Assembly: GCA_963576565.1 (NCBI GenBank)
Contig: OY755042.1
Span: 98,388,185 to 98,452,184, forward strand
DNA from: Aspidapion aeneum
Taxonomy: Eukaryota; Arthropoda; Insecta; Coleoptera; Brentidae
DNA: 64,000 nucleotides
Direction of reading: 5' to 3'
The number at the start of each line of letters is the position of its first letter. The first letter of the stretch is position 1. The notes under the pieces are model-generated. The model made no database searches. It worked only from the letters and a program-made list of their open reading frames with translations, and had not been told where the DNA came from. This document shows, one piece after another, positions 21,546-32,223 of this stretch. The translations under genes were made by a program, and so were the position numbers.

Positions 21546-22105
21546 AGGTTGGGTTCAAAAATTACAGTTCTGGTTAAAATATTATTTGTGTGGTACTATA
21601 TTAAACGTAACTATAGGCGTGAAGATAAAAAAATCCTTATAGATTGTTTTGGTCAGTGTTGCTACACTGGGGGAGGGGGATCTCCAATCGGTCACGGCCC
21701 AGGTGGCGGATAGGGGGTTATTTGTGCGGACCAAAATGGGTAAAAATTACATTATACATTAATCGTGTGAGCTTAGGTTCACATAAATTGACAGAGTATT
21801 TTTTTGTTACTTTATTTTTTCGGACTTAAATAAGGGTTAAGATATCCGTGGTTACACCTTAAGAACTGTAAAGGACACTTTACTATATAAGCATGGAAAA
21901 GCCTGGTCGTGGACCCAGAAACTAGAAGTTATGGCAGCGCTGTATTATGTTTATTTTCGATGACTCAAATTCCACTTTGTAAAATAAATTGCTTTCCTTG
22001 GGCGACAACGGCATGAGAATTCCAGCCTGTCCCATTTTTGTTATAAGAATTAATTTTTATTCAAATGTAGATGTGGCATCACAAAGCAACGGAGTAAAGA
22101 AATTA
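21546..22105. other. No gene recognised
   Basis: Unassigned sequence plus family S scraps; a GC-rich patch at 21660-21720 has no protein support. Confidence 0.4.
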
Positions 22106-22381
22106 GGGACCTATTGCAATAGTGTCAGGCACAAATTGTGCCGGGCACTATATTGACACTTTCGCATTATGAGAACAGTTGTCTTCTTTCAAAATTAGGC
22201 CATTGTGTATTATAAGAGCCGGAATTAATAGTGACGCCACTATTAATGGAAAATAAACGACTGGATTTATAAATTGGACTTTGGTATGTCAATTTTGAAA
22301 GATCAACTGTTAGTTTTTAATGCGAAACTGTCAATATAGTGCCCGGCACAATTTGTGCCTGGCTTTATTGCAATAGGTCCC
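22106..22381. mobile_element. MITE with ~65-bp terminal inverted repeats
   Basis: Ends GGGACCTATTGCAATAGTGT and inverse, with CAGGCACAAATTGTGCCGGG and CACTATATTGACA mirrored on both sides. Flanks end in TA on each side. Length 276 bp. No coding sequence. Confidence 0.8.
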
Positions 22382-23113
22382 TATTAACTTATTGGTCTGA
22401 CCACTAAAAAAATTTCTACACCAGAATTTATCATAAGCGCTATGGTTAAACCACGGATCATAAGGTGATCCGTAGCTATTTGAAGCGTTCTATTTTATAT
22501 CACAAACGACTAATTTAATTCTTCCAAACGTTCATCCTTGATCCAATAAGGCGCTGACTGTGACGTAGCACGGCACCCCGGCACAAAATAGGATTCTGGA
22601 ACGTACCACCATCTAATCTAATCGTGTCATTGACTGAACTTACACATTATTATCCGATTATTTACCATCTCTTTTTAAACTAATGTATTAGTAAGGGCGC
22701 TTAAGAAGCTTAAACAAACATGAGTTTAAGAACAAAACAGTGGTCCACTCGTTTTATTTACTAAACTCACACATTGTCATCCAGCTATTACTCTCTCTAT
22801 TTAACTTAATGTAGTGGAACGGGCGCACTCCAATCTAAAACAGTCATTTTTAAAAGACAGATGTTTATAAAATGCTATTTTGAAAATCAATGTCAATCGA
22901 ATTTCTTCCATCAACGCACAGTGGTCTTGGTGATCTGATTTTTCGCCAAAAAAGGGTTAAATTAAAAACATACGGAAACTCTCGAACACCTTTACTTAAG
23001 AAAGAGTAGATAGTCCAGTAGGCCTTAAAAAAACTATGATTTGTTTGGCGCAACTTTCAGTTATTTTTTAAAAGAGTCATTTTCCTTTTAAAGGAACGCG
23101 TTAAAGTACTATA
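22382..23113. other. No gene recognised
   Basis: A weak direct repetition (ACTCACACATTGTCATCCAGCT versus ACTTACACATTATTATCCGA, about 22640 and 22765) is the only structure seen. Confidence 0.4.
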
Positions 23114-23490
23114 CAGTAGAGCTTCGGTAATCCGGATTAATAAAAACCGAGGCAATCCGGATTAGTGAAACATCTGGCTTATTGGAATTTTTTAAAAAAT
23201 GCATTGTTGTAGCATTTATTAACCAAAAAATTTAAACATTAACTAACAGAAAAAATAAAAGAAAAAGAACACTCACACGCAGTTCTTACACCTACGGAGA
23301 ACAACGACAACGAAAATAATGCAAATAAATGGTTTGCATTATTGTAACATGTCACGTGTCGATGCGCGGATATCGGTAAATGTTAATAAGACTAACAGTT
23401 AGGACTTATGAAACTAAGATTTAAAACAAAGTTTGTTTGTTTTATACTGCATTGCCTTGCTTGCATTATTGCTGAACATTTAGTTCAGCA

Positions 23491-23793
23491 CAAGGGCGGA
23501 TCCAAAGGTGCTTCTCGGGGGGGGGGGGTTCGGTTCGGTTCGGGGGGGGGGCACTTTAGGTGACATTCTCTGTTGGTAAAAAACGGTATATATTTTTTAA
23601 GCAGCATTTTATTGAATTAGTCAGTGGTTGTAATTTCGATGATAACAACAATAGACACTTTCATGCGCCGCAGGCAAAAATTTTGAGTTTTTATTAACAA
23701 AAACATTACTTTTTACTCATTTTTTGTATATTCAAAAAGTTCTTGGGGGGGGGGGGGCAAGTGCCTCTAGTGCCCCCCCTGGATCCGCCACTG
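23491..23793. mobile_element. hAT MITE inserted in the Tigger relic
   Basis: Begins CAAGGGCGGATCC and ends GGATCCGCCACTG. Perfect 8-bp target duplications GTTCAGCA lie at 23483-23490 and 23794-23801. Long G and C runs mark the interior. Taking out the element and one duplication restores the Tigger reading frame to its stop, which dates the insertion after Tigger. Confidence 0.9.
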
Positions 23794-23910
23794 GTTCAGC
23801 ACCATTTTCTTCTGCCCACTGATACATGTACCAAAGCAACGAATAGCTTCCTTATGTTTAATTTTTATATCAATTCCAACAACTTCCTCGCCACCCTCAA
23901 CAGGTAGCAA

Positions 23911-24508
23911 GGTCACGCTTTTTAAACGTCAAAAAAGGTCATTTTTAATGACCGTTGACGTCTCTAACCTGACGTGTAAATGACGTTCAAAAGACACACC
24001 CAAAATGACGTCATTTTTAGACGTTTTAAAGACGTCAGCAATATGACGTATTTGGGACCAAAACAGAACATCAGTGACCTATTAATGACTTTTTTTAAAA
24101 CTCGTCTGAATATATGAAATATTCCCTGCAGTTGAGAACACTGAAGGAAACTAAGATCTGTAAGTCCTGGAAGAGGTACAGATCAAAATAGACCTAAATC
24201 TAGCCTTAGACATCCCCACCTGGAAGCGAAAGAAACCTCGAAGTTTGTCTTGTTTTATTATATAATTTATTTTACATACATACCCCCACATATCTCGTAT
24301 AAATTCGGTCAAGTGCTCACTGGGGCACCATCTATGTAAGTATGAGTGTATGTCCCTTGACCAAACTGTGCAGTGTGGGTAGTGACCAATATATGACGTG
24401 TTTAAGACGTCAAAAACTACACGACGAAAACACGTCAAATAACTGACGCCTTAAAGACAACATTTTTTGGTAGATGACCTGCTGGTCATCCAAATGACCA
24501 CTTTGATC
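23911..24508. mobile_element. Insertion rich in ACGTC/GACGT words within the Tigger relic
   Basis: Interrupts the Tigger frame. The left end CAAGGTCACG and the inverse of the right end CAAAGTGGTCATTTGGATGA are loosely alike. Both flanks are packed with TGACGTC, GACGTC, AAGACGTCA and similar words (about 15 over 250 bp in total), while the centre (24120-24370) is free of them. No clear target duplication. The 95-codon ORF at 24438-24151 is not supported. Confidence 0.5.
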
Positions 24509-24904
24509 TCTGTTTCTTGCAAAGGATTACTTTCAGTAGCACCAGTCTGTAGCATATTTCTAATTTCGGTCAATTCTCTTTGCACATTACTAGCGGTTTC
24601 AGATCTTTGAAATAAGTAAAGACAGTGGGATCAAATCTTCAGGCTTTCAAACAGAGTTTGACTCATCAAGGTCTGGATGAAAAAATATTTTGTTCCAACA
24701 ACTCTGAATTGCATCAGGACTCAGATTATCCCATGAACTAGCCAGCAGAAATACGGCATCTCTTAAATTCATGTTTTTTAGAGTGCTGGAAATAATGTCA
24801 GTTTCTTCAAACAAAAACATTTTAATCGGTTGGGTTAAGGGCGTGGTATTAGGCGGAAGGAACATAGCTACGATATTTCCATCATCACTGATCAATTGAT
24901 CTTC

Positions 24905-25330
24905 TGGAGGGGGATAAGGACTTGACAAGACCCATAAGGACTTGACAAGACCCATAAGGACTTAAAAAGACCCATAAGGACTTGACAAGACACATAAGGA
25001 CTTGACAAGACCTATAAGGACCCTCAAAAACTGAACAGGATTAAAAAGGACAGATAGGACCAACAAAAATACGGATATGGTCCTTAACGACAGTACATAT
25101 ACAAAATTTTTGGACCCCTAAGGACTTAATAACCCCCACTTTGTAATTGGGTTAACTCCTGTTAAGTGGTGTAAATAAAATAAAATAAAAATAAAATTAA
25201 CAAGACCCATAATGACTTGACAGGACCTAGGAGGACCCATAACGACTTGGCAGGACCCTCAAAGACTGAACAGGATGAATAAGGACTGAAAGGACCAACA
25301 AAAATACGGATTTAGTCTTTGTCGTCAGGA
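24905..25330. repeat. Minisatellite (AAGGACTTGACAAGACCCAT)n
   Basis: A ~20-bp unit repeats at 24910-25020 and, after an interruption at about 25135-25195, again at 25196-25260. Both parts run into similar tails with AAAATACGGAT and ACAAAATTTTTG. The tail resembles one end of the element at 26279-26718, so it may be a truncated relative. Confidence 0.7.
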
Positions 25331-25848
25331 CATTTACAAAATTTTTGCTATTGATTTTTCCTTGGATTTCTAGGAGGGTGCACCCCTTCCAAAGGTTGAA
25401 ACTTTACGACGTAATTTATATAATTTATATTATCACCAGCATGGTTTAAATGGCACCTTGTTAGAAATATTTTTTAGATGGCATTTCTGGCCTTCCTCTT
25501 TCCCTCCTTCCTGCAGGTTGGGTTCGAAATAGCGAAATTTTTACTTTTAATTTGAATCTTGACTTTATTTTTTACGTTTACCATATTTGACAGGCGCTCA
25601 ATATTCAAGATGTATTTATTTACGGTTCTCCTTTAACCGCAAATAAATATATTTTCTATGCATTTTAAAGTATGGGGTACTTGTTTTCAAAATTCATAAA
25701 TTGGTTCAATACAATTTTGAAAATACCACATATTTCATAGTTTAGAGCCCTAGTTTCTGAGATATTAGCGATTAATTTTTAGAATTATAAAAAATAACAA
25801 CACCGGTTTTAGTGTCCTTAGTGGCCATGCCAAACTTAAAATCATAAC
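25331..25848. other. No gene recognised
   Basis: Anonymous intergenic sequence without recognisable repeat borders. Confidence 0.4.
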
Positions 25849-26082
25849 AAAAACATTTCATGTAAAAAAAAAGCCAAGGACGCGAAAGTGATATTCCATA
25901 AAAAGAATTGAGATAAAAGTAAAGCCAAGTTCTTCAATAGAAGTTTCAAAATGACATTTCGAAACTAGTAAGAACCTTTCGTTTTGAAATTTGTATTGGA
26001 CAACTTGACTTTACTTTAATCTCAATTCTTTTTACGGAGTACTACTTTCGCGTACTTGGCTTTTTTACATGAAATGTTTTTG
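25849..26082. repeat. Inverted repeat with ~83-bp arms
   Basis: The left arm (AAAACATTTCATGTAAAAA through AGAATTGAGATAAAAGTAAA) returns in inverse at 25998-26082. The spacer is about 70 bp. It looks like a MITE or fold-back; the borders merge with flanking T/A runs. Confidence 0.7.
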
Positions 26083-26139
26083 TTCCTTCCTTTTTTAAAG
26101 GATTTGGATAATATTTAAGTTTTACAGTAGTAAAATATG

Positions 26140-27260
26140 CGGAATACTGTTCAAAACTTTTGCAATGCCTTATTAAAAATGTTGAGGTTTTTTTTTTGCT
26201 TTTTCCTACGGTTTTATCATAGTTCCTATCAGCCTTCTAAACCTCAGCTCTCTAGCGTTCCTGGAAGTGGGCAATATTCGAGGGGTCATCAGCTTTCAAC
26301 AGTACTGTACAAATTTCACAACAGGACCCGACAGGACCCAACAGTACACGACAGGACCCAACAGGACTCAACAGTACTCAACAGGACCCGACAGGACCCA
26401 ACAGTACTCGACAGGACCCAACAGTACCCAACAGAACCCAACAGTACTCGACAGGACCCAACAGTACTCGACAGTACACGACAGGACCCAACAGGACCCA
26501 ACAGTACTCGACAGGACCCAACAGTACTCGACAGTACACGACAGGACCCAACAGGACCCAACAGTACTCAACAGGACCCAACAGTACTCGACAGGACCCA
26601 ACAGTACTCGACAGTACACGACAGGACCCAACAGTACTCAACAGGACCCAACAGTACACGACAGGACCCAAGTCCTGTTGGACGCTGTACAAAATTTTAG
26701 GGTGCCGATGACCCCTCGGCAATATTACTTTCATATAACTTTACGTTTATAGGGGAGGAACGTAAATTAAAATTTTGGTGTAACTATTTAAAATTTTTTC
26801 GTTTTCTGATGAATGTTACTTTTACATAACTTTACATTTAGAGGGAAGGAAAGTTAATGAAAATTTGTGGTTTTTTAAATTTTCTTCTATAGTTTTATGA
26901 TAGTTCCTATCGGCCTATCAAAGCTCCAGTTCTCTAGCGTTTCTGGAAATGGGCAATGTGACTTTTACATAATTTTACATTTATAGGGGAGAGAAGCAAG
27001 TTAAAATTTTGGGGTTTTAAAATTTTTCTCCTATAGTTTTATCATATTTCCTATCAGTCTGCCAAAGCTCAGCTCTCTAGATGGAAGTGGGCAATGTTAC
27101 TTTTACATAACTTTACATGTATGTATAGGGGAGGTTAGTAAATTAGAGCTTTGGGGTTTTTTTATTGTTTCCAAGGGTTTTGTCACAATCTCTACCTTTA
27201 TGCCAAATTTCAGCTTTGTAGCATGTCTGGAAGTACAGTAGAATTTTGATGATCTATACA
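26140..27260 (+). repeat. Tandem ~135-170-bp repeat array hosting a MITE
   Basis: Units contain GGTTTTATCATAGTTCCTAT, then CTCAGCTCTCTAGCGTT, GGAAGTGGGCAATATT/GTT and ACTTTTACATAACTTTACAT. They begin near 26195, 26885, 27035 and 27170. The first unit is split by the MITE at 26279-26718. Not coding. Confidence 0.65.
26279..26718. mobile_element. hAT-type MITE with ACAGGACCCA minisatellite core
   Basis: Ends CGAGGGGTCATCAGCT and the inverse of GCCGATGACCCCTCG. Perfect 8-bp target duplications GCAATATT lie at 26271-26278 and 26719-26726. The core (about 26320-26670) is made only of 10-bp units such as ACAGGACCCA, ACAGTACTCG and ACAGTACACG. The ORFs of 80-187 codons here on both strands exist because a 10-bp period has no stop in several frames. 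The end sequence resembles the MITEs at 15885 and 16937, yet the core differs. Confidence 0.88.
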
Positions 27261-27740
27261 TGAGTGAATAGGTAAGTGAGTGAGTGAGATTTCGTAACTA
27301 CTTTACTATCCATGAAACTTGGAGGGATTTTTAACTCTATAAAGATCTACGACTAAGTAAAGTTTGAGTTTCGTAGCTCATTCCGAAGTAAAGTAAGGTC
27401 AAATATGGGCTGAAATGTTTCAAGAAAAGATGGTACAGCAGTTTCCGCGCGAACTTGATGGGGCACTGCCGTGCTCCCAGATTTGAAGTGCACAAATTTT
27501 TCGGTCGAATTGTCACGGAAATCCAAAGAATCCCTTTATGACAATAGGTCAACGTTATAAGGCGGGTTTTTTCTAACCTTAAAAGACCTACACACATCTA
27601 TTTGTATCTTGTTTTCATTATGATGAAAGACAAAACATTACCCATCTTCTCTCTGCTAGCGTTACCATGGTATTACTATTGTGTGTGACCTTAGTTACTT
27701 TACTTTAATCCTCGCTTTAATCATTTGTTTTATTCTTTAG
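27261..27740. other. No gene recognised; flank of the kinase exon
   Basis: Contains a GTGAGTGAGTGAG run at about 27275 and otherwise anonymous sequence. I looked for an upstream casein kinase exon and did not see one. Confidence 0.4.
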
Positions 27741-27884
27741 AGAGATCAAACCAGACAACTTTCTGATGGGCATTGGACGGCACTGCAATAAATTGTTCCT
27801 GATCGATTTTGGTCTGGCCAGGGACGCGCGTACCCGTCAACACATCGTATATAGGGAAGATAAGAATTTAACTGGAACTGCAAG
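27741..27884 (+). CDS. Casein kinase I alpha-like exon (catalytic loop to activation segment)
   Basis: TTCTTTAG acceptor and GTAAGG donor frame 47 codons. They read [40 protein letters not shown] and [16 protein letters not shown], the DFG metal-binding motif and [11 protein letters not shown] are diagnostic of CK1 alpha, a Ser/Thr kinase of Wnt and Hedgehog signalling. Two oddities appear. The segment after DFGLA is about three residues shorter than the usual KKYRD-R stretch. The residue before IKPDN reads Glu unless a later AG is used as acceptor, whereas active kinases have the HRD Asp. No other kinase exon is seen within 27 kb upstream or 36 kb downstream, so it may be a diverged paralogue or a stranded fragment. 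Confidence 0.7.
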
Positions 27885-28083
27885 GTAAGGAATAGGAATC
27901 TTTTGCTTTGTGTCATTTGTCAATTCCCTATTGTCAGCCTTCAATTTTCACCTAACCACCATAATTAAACTTCAACTGAACCCAAACGTGCAAAAATCCC
28001 CACACTTTTTCTCATTGCCACTTCCGGTAACTCCAGATATTCAAGAACAACCAGAGATTGGATTTCACAACCAACCAAATAAA

Positions 28084-28800
28084 AAGGTGGGTACACCCAG
28101 AGTCCCTGTATGTTGACATATTTGGATTTTTATTATCAAGGACAACACAAAAATAGAGGCCACGACCCTGAAAAAATCAGCTGTTCTCCCGGGGCTGAAT
28201 TTTACATTGGGCTTATGAGAGGTCAGAGGTTTTTTTATGATATTTTCAAAATGGCACTACAGATTTCCGCAAAATTTCAGTGAAATATTCTCAGACACCA
28301 TCCCGATATTCCACCAAAGGTTTGTAGGGAAGCAACATGATTAAATGGTTAAAATCTTAAAGATTTAGCATTCCTTATTTTGAATTAAAATTACCCGCCA
28401 TGTACCACATGCCAACTGTTATATTTGACATGTATATGACTTTGTCATCTGTGATTGTCACATTCGCTTCTGCTTTAAACTAAATTTTTGTGTGAGCTAA
28501 TGAAGCGGCTATGAAAAATTAAGGATTACTATATTATATATTTAAAAAAAATTGTTCTGCCAGATAAAGTAAAAACAATCTCAAAAATGGCTTTATTTAA
28601 AAAAAATCAAATATTCATGAACCGTCATTTCAACTTCAATATTCTGAAGACAATCAGCTGTGTCGTAACGTGACCATCAAAAAAAAATCAGCCCCGGATG
28701 TGACGTCAATAAAGTGGAGGATCGTGGCCCGTCCGTTTTGATAGCCCTGATATTATATCCAAATATGTCAACATACAGGGACTCTAGGAACACCCAAATA
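28084..28800. repeat. Inverted-repeat element enclosing family H copy 2
   Basis: The words CAGAGTCCCTGTATGTTGAC and ATATTTGGAT at 28097-28127 recur in inverse at 28757-28790, followed by an inverse of GGGTACACCC. They surround the family H element (28137-28749). So either a small palindromic element was the target or both belong to one unit. The antisense ORF at 28907-28677 is a repeat artefact. Confidence 0.6.
28137..28749. mobile_element. hAT-like repeat (family H), copy 2, inverted to copy 1
   Basis: Starts CAAGGACAACACAAAAATAG and ends GTTTTGATAGCCCTG. It runs parallel in inverse to 9772-10384 over its whole ~613 bp. TATTAT occurs at both borders. The two inverted copies lie 18 kb apart. 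Confidence 0.75.
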
Positions 28801-28839
28801 CGTTCTAGCATAAATACATGTTCAAAGAATCGAAAAGTG

Positions 28840-29330
28840 AAGCCCTCATAGCTGGCTTTAAATTCGCGGATGCGAATTTCCAAGTGCGCATGCGTGTGTT
28901 TTGTCATGTAGACACACAGCTGCTATGTGAGTGGAGGCTTGAAATTTTGCCGTGTTTTGTGTTTGTCACGTAAAATTATGTTTTTTTCTGTGAAAAATGG
29001 CAAATATTTCACGTAAAATGTGCGGTGTGTGGAAAAATGTCCGGAAGAAGTAAGGGAGTACCATAACATAGGTAACTACGTGTATTTTACTTTATAATTT
29101 GTTATTAAAGTTAAGAGTGGTTTATAGATGCTATTAAACAGTCTTCATGGTGTCCACAATAAATCTGCACAATTAGTTTTAGAAAAACTACAAAATTAAT
29201 CCCAATTTGATAAATTTTCACCCAATCAACTAGATTTTAGAAAAAAATAATAGACAGAACCCTAAATATTTGATAATTGTCAAATAATGTAGTGACGTAA
29301 CGGAGTATGTTCCAAAACCACCAAAACTGA
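28840..29330. repeat. Dispersed repeat family R, copy 2 (most complete)
   Basis: Contains TTTCCAAGTGCGCATGCGTG, GTAGACACACAGCTGCT, TTCATGGTGTCCACAATAAA and AATGTAGTGACGTAACGGAG. Shares its two halves with the copies at 2935-3215 and 46590-46800. Confidence 0.7.
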
Positions 29331-29436
29331 CACATGCGCAGTAACAGATATCCTGTCTAGCCGAAAAAGGAACATTAATAATTAAATAGACTGCATGGAT
29401 ATGCCCCATATTTATTCTTTAACGTATTTGGGTACA

Positions 29437-29605
29437 CCCAAGGCCAACAAAAAAATCCACGACCCTGAAATAATGAGCTGTTGTTGGGGGGCTGAATTTT
29501 ACATTGGGTCTTGTGGGCGGATGAGGTTTATTTGTGATATTTTCAAAATGGCACTACAGATTTTCGCGAAATTTCAGTGAAATATTCCCAGACACTATAC
29601 CGATA
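29437..29605. repeat. Family H fragment (5' part)
   Basis: CAAGGCCAACAAAAAAATCC, then GCTGAATTTTACATTGGGTC and ATTTTCAAAATGGCACTACA match the first part of copy 2 before the sequence diverges. It is preceded by GGGTACACC, as is the outer repeat at 28090. Confidence 0.65.
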
Positions 29606-30489
29606 TTAAACTTGTAAGGATGAAAGATGGTTAAGGGGGCAAACTTCGTCCGAAAACTTAACATTTGACAACACTGATATCGCGTTTTTTGCCGAAATCT
29701 TTGTTCTAATAGAAATAGAAAACGAGAAAGCGGAACGCGTCGAAATTTTGAGGGGTAGTTTTTTAAAGCATTTTTAACAACCGTATCTTAGCAGTTTTTC
29801 ACGAAATCATTTTATTCAAAAGATAAAAAAAAAGTTATGGCTAAAACACAACAAATATTTCAAAACAATGTTTGGCATTTCAGTAGCCTAATTGTGTTAT
29901 AGAAAACTGTAGCGACATTGTTTCGATTTTTGTATTTTTTGGAAATGTACAAAAGAAAATCAAAAATCTAACAAGATACGTTTGAAGATTTTTAAAAAAT
30001 CTTGCATATGAACAGAAATAATGTTTCAACTAGTTTTTTATAGAAGAGATCTATTAGGATTTACAAAAGCGTGCTCAATTTTATATTTGATGCAGGACAC
30101 CAAATCAGACAAGAGCCATCAACCAGCGCCACCCCCATATACCGGGGGCAAGTCAATTCGATTGAGAAAATTTAACTAAGATCACGTGACCCGGATTTTC
30201 ACATTTTTTAGATATTTTGAAAAAATAATATATCGTTTAAATAAAGTTAAATGATTATAAGTATGTATTTAAAGAGACAATTTTTTCTATTTACAAAACG
30301 TTTTTTTAAGGGCTGGCCATAGCGTAACAAACAAAATCACGGGATTACGAACCAATTTATAAGATAGTGTTTGATAATTAGTATATTGCTCAGTTAACAG
30401 AAGCTTGTGCTTAACTTCGCTGAGTTGAAAATAAAGCCCTTTTCATTTATTTATTTATTTATTACATAACAAGCAAAGAAAGTGACAAA
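29606..30489. other. No gene recognised
   Basis: AT-rich intergenic sequence, with a TTTA tetranucleotide run at about 30445-30463. Confidence 0.4.
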
Positions 30490-30870
30490 TTTCACACGAG
30501 CGTGAGAAAGTTACTTTCTGTCGAGTTATGGACGCTATTTTTCCTACGAACACTGTTGAACTATACTAATTTTTGTAAAAATTTCTGTTTAATTTTGCAT
30601 AATTCAAATGAAACTGCTTTTCCGCACGTGTGGGAAAGTAGTTTGCAACACATGTGCGAAAAAGTATTGCGACAGTTAAAACACTTTCCATACATGTGCC
30701 AAAGTACTGAAAGTACTTGTAACACATGTGCGAAAAAATTTCTGCACACGGATGAAATTTGATGTTTTCTGAGGATGCAAATTGTGTAAAATCCAACATT
30801 TTCACATGTGGTCGCAGGAAATAGTAATTTACCTAACCAGTGCGGAAGACGCACACACATAAGTTGTGGA
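30490..30870. repeat. Repeat with recurring ACATGTGCGAAA words
   Basis: ACACATGTGCGAAAAA, CACGTGTGGGAAAG and ACATGTGCCAAAG recur about every 50 bp (30625-30745). They create overlapping ORFs on both strands without protein support. Likely a MITE or satellite fragment. Confidence 0.45.
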
Positions 30871-31499
30871 AACAAAAATAAAGTACGACAATAAAAACAA
30901 CTTATTTATTATATTTAATTTACAATGATTGCCGAAAACTTTACTTCTTATCACAGAACACCAAGGGGGCTTCTTATCCTGTGCAGCATCTGTGGATCAG
31001 GAGATTTTCGTTTTTATATTCTGGATCAATGATATCGGAAGGTCTTTAAATATATTTTGCACTGGATGTATTTAGAGGCAGGCTCATAGTAACATTATGT
31101 GTTCCATCCTATCTAAGTCTTCTTCGGGATTATCGGTATTTTCTATCACAGTAAATAAACACTTTTTTCTATTTTTATTTATAAGATGAAATGTCATCCC
31201 CTGGTTTTTGAAAAAAAAATAGGCTTTGTTATTTACTCTATTCTTTTATTTTTTCTGTTGCTATCGATAAACTAGCCGCCCACCTGTGTTTTTAGGCAAA
31301 AATTAACGTCAGTGTCAAACTCAAAATGTGTTGTTTTTTTGTCATCCCTAAAATTTTAGTAAGGCCCACAATTTAGAAACCGAATTGGTGTCCCTAGGAC
31401 TCTAATATGTAGTGCCACCTATTGACTGATAATTAAATATTTTGCCGTGTTGTCTTTTGCTTAAAAAATTGGCTGAATCGAATTTGTCGCCTTAAAAGG
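30871..31499. other. No gene recognised
   Basis: Anonymous sequence before family H copy 3. Confidence 0.4.
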
Positions 31500-32104
31500 G
31501 TAAAATTTTCAAGATTTAGCATTCCTTATTTTGAATTCAAATTGCCCGCCATGCACCGCACGCCAACTGTTATATTTGACATGGATATGACTTTGTCATT
31601 GTTTGTCATGGCATTGATTTATTTGCTTGTTATGTAAAACTTGTTCGATTTTTTATGTTTTTTTTACAACAAAGTTCATTTAAAATCCAAAAGTACCAGT
31701 GTAAATCTTTTTAAAATAAAATTGCGCTACAAAAAATCATTTTTTGATGTTGTAATTTCTGTAAACACATCTGAATAATATGTGTAGGTGAGCCGATTAC
31801 TTTCCACGCAGAAACGAACACATCGCTTCTGCTTTAAATTTAATTTTTGTGTGAGCTAATGGAACGGCTCTGAAAAATTAAGGATTACTATACATTTAAA
31901 AAAAATGTTTTACAAGAATGTTGTAAAAACAATTTAAAATCGGCTTTATCTAAAAAAAAATCAAATATTCATCAACCGTCATTCCAACTTTAATATTTTA
32001 GACACAAGCAGCGGTGGCGTGAAGTGACCATCAAAAAGAAACTCAGCCCCCTCTGTGACGTCAACAAAGTTATAGATCGTGGCCCGTCCGCTTTGATAGC
32101 CCTG
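31500..32104. mobile_element. hAT-like repeat (family H), truncated copy 3
   Basis: Matches the 3' part of copy 2 from the words GATTTAGCATTCCTTATTTT to the end CTTTGATAGCCCTG. It is interrupted at about 31610-31815 by unrelated AT-rich sequence. The beginning of the family is missing. Confidence 0.65.
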
Positions 32105-32223
32105 GTACACCATGCCTTTGACCTCATTGAATTATATACGAAGTAACATATATAGAGATCACTGTTTGACCTTTGATTATATTTGTAAGCATTGATTAAA
32201 CATATTTAAAAAGTAGACATTAC

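Larger units (their letters stand above)
23114..24915 (-). mobile_element. Tigger/pogo (jerky-like) transposon relic
   Basis: The left end CAGTAGAGCTTCGGTAATCC is a Tigger-type terminal repeat after TA. The minus strand then reads backwards through a DDE_1 transposase. The C-terminus is WAEENGAE joined across an inserted MITE to LNVQQ-stop (about 23830-23474). GGEEVVGIDIKIKHKEAIRC lies at about 23905-23840. Beyond a second insertion come ELTEIRNMLQTGATESNPLQ (about 24580-24515) and LISDDGNIVAMFLPPNTTPL to LRDAVFLLASSWDNLSPDAI (about 24895-24700). The 5' part is missing; the copy breaks off at the minisatellite near 24915. Confidence 0.85.

Noticed and set aside
23900..24480. Cluster of CRE (TGACGTCA) sites as a real enhancer
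   Set aside because: The words lie inside an insertion in a dead transposon and are better explained as element-internal repeats; kept only as a finding to test.
26316..26752. Five overlapping ORFs of 80-187 codons on both strands
   Set aside because: They read a 10-bp minisatellite whose period leaves several frames stop-free. Repetitive peptides such as RTQQYST are by-products.
30502..30875. Overlapping 79-104 codon ORFs with Cys/His
   Set aside because: The Cys pattern comes from the repeating ACATGTGC word and appears on both strands; no true zinc-finger spacing.
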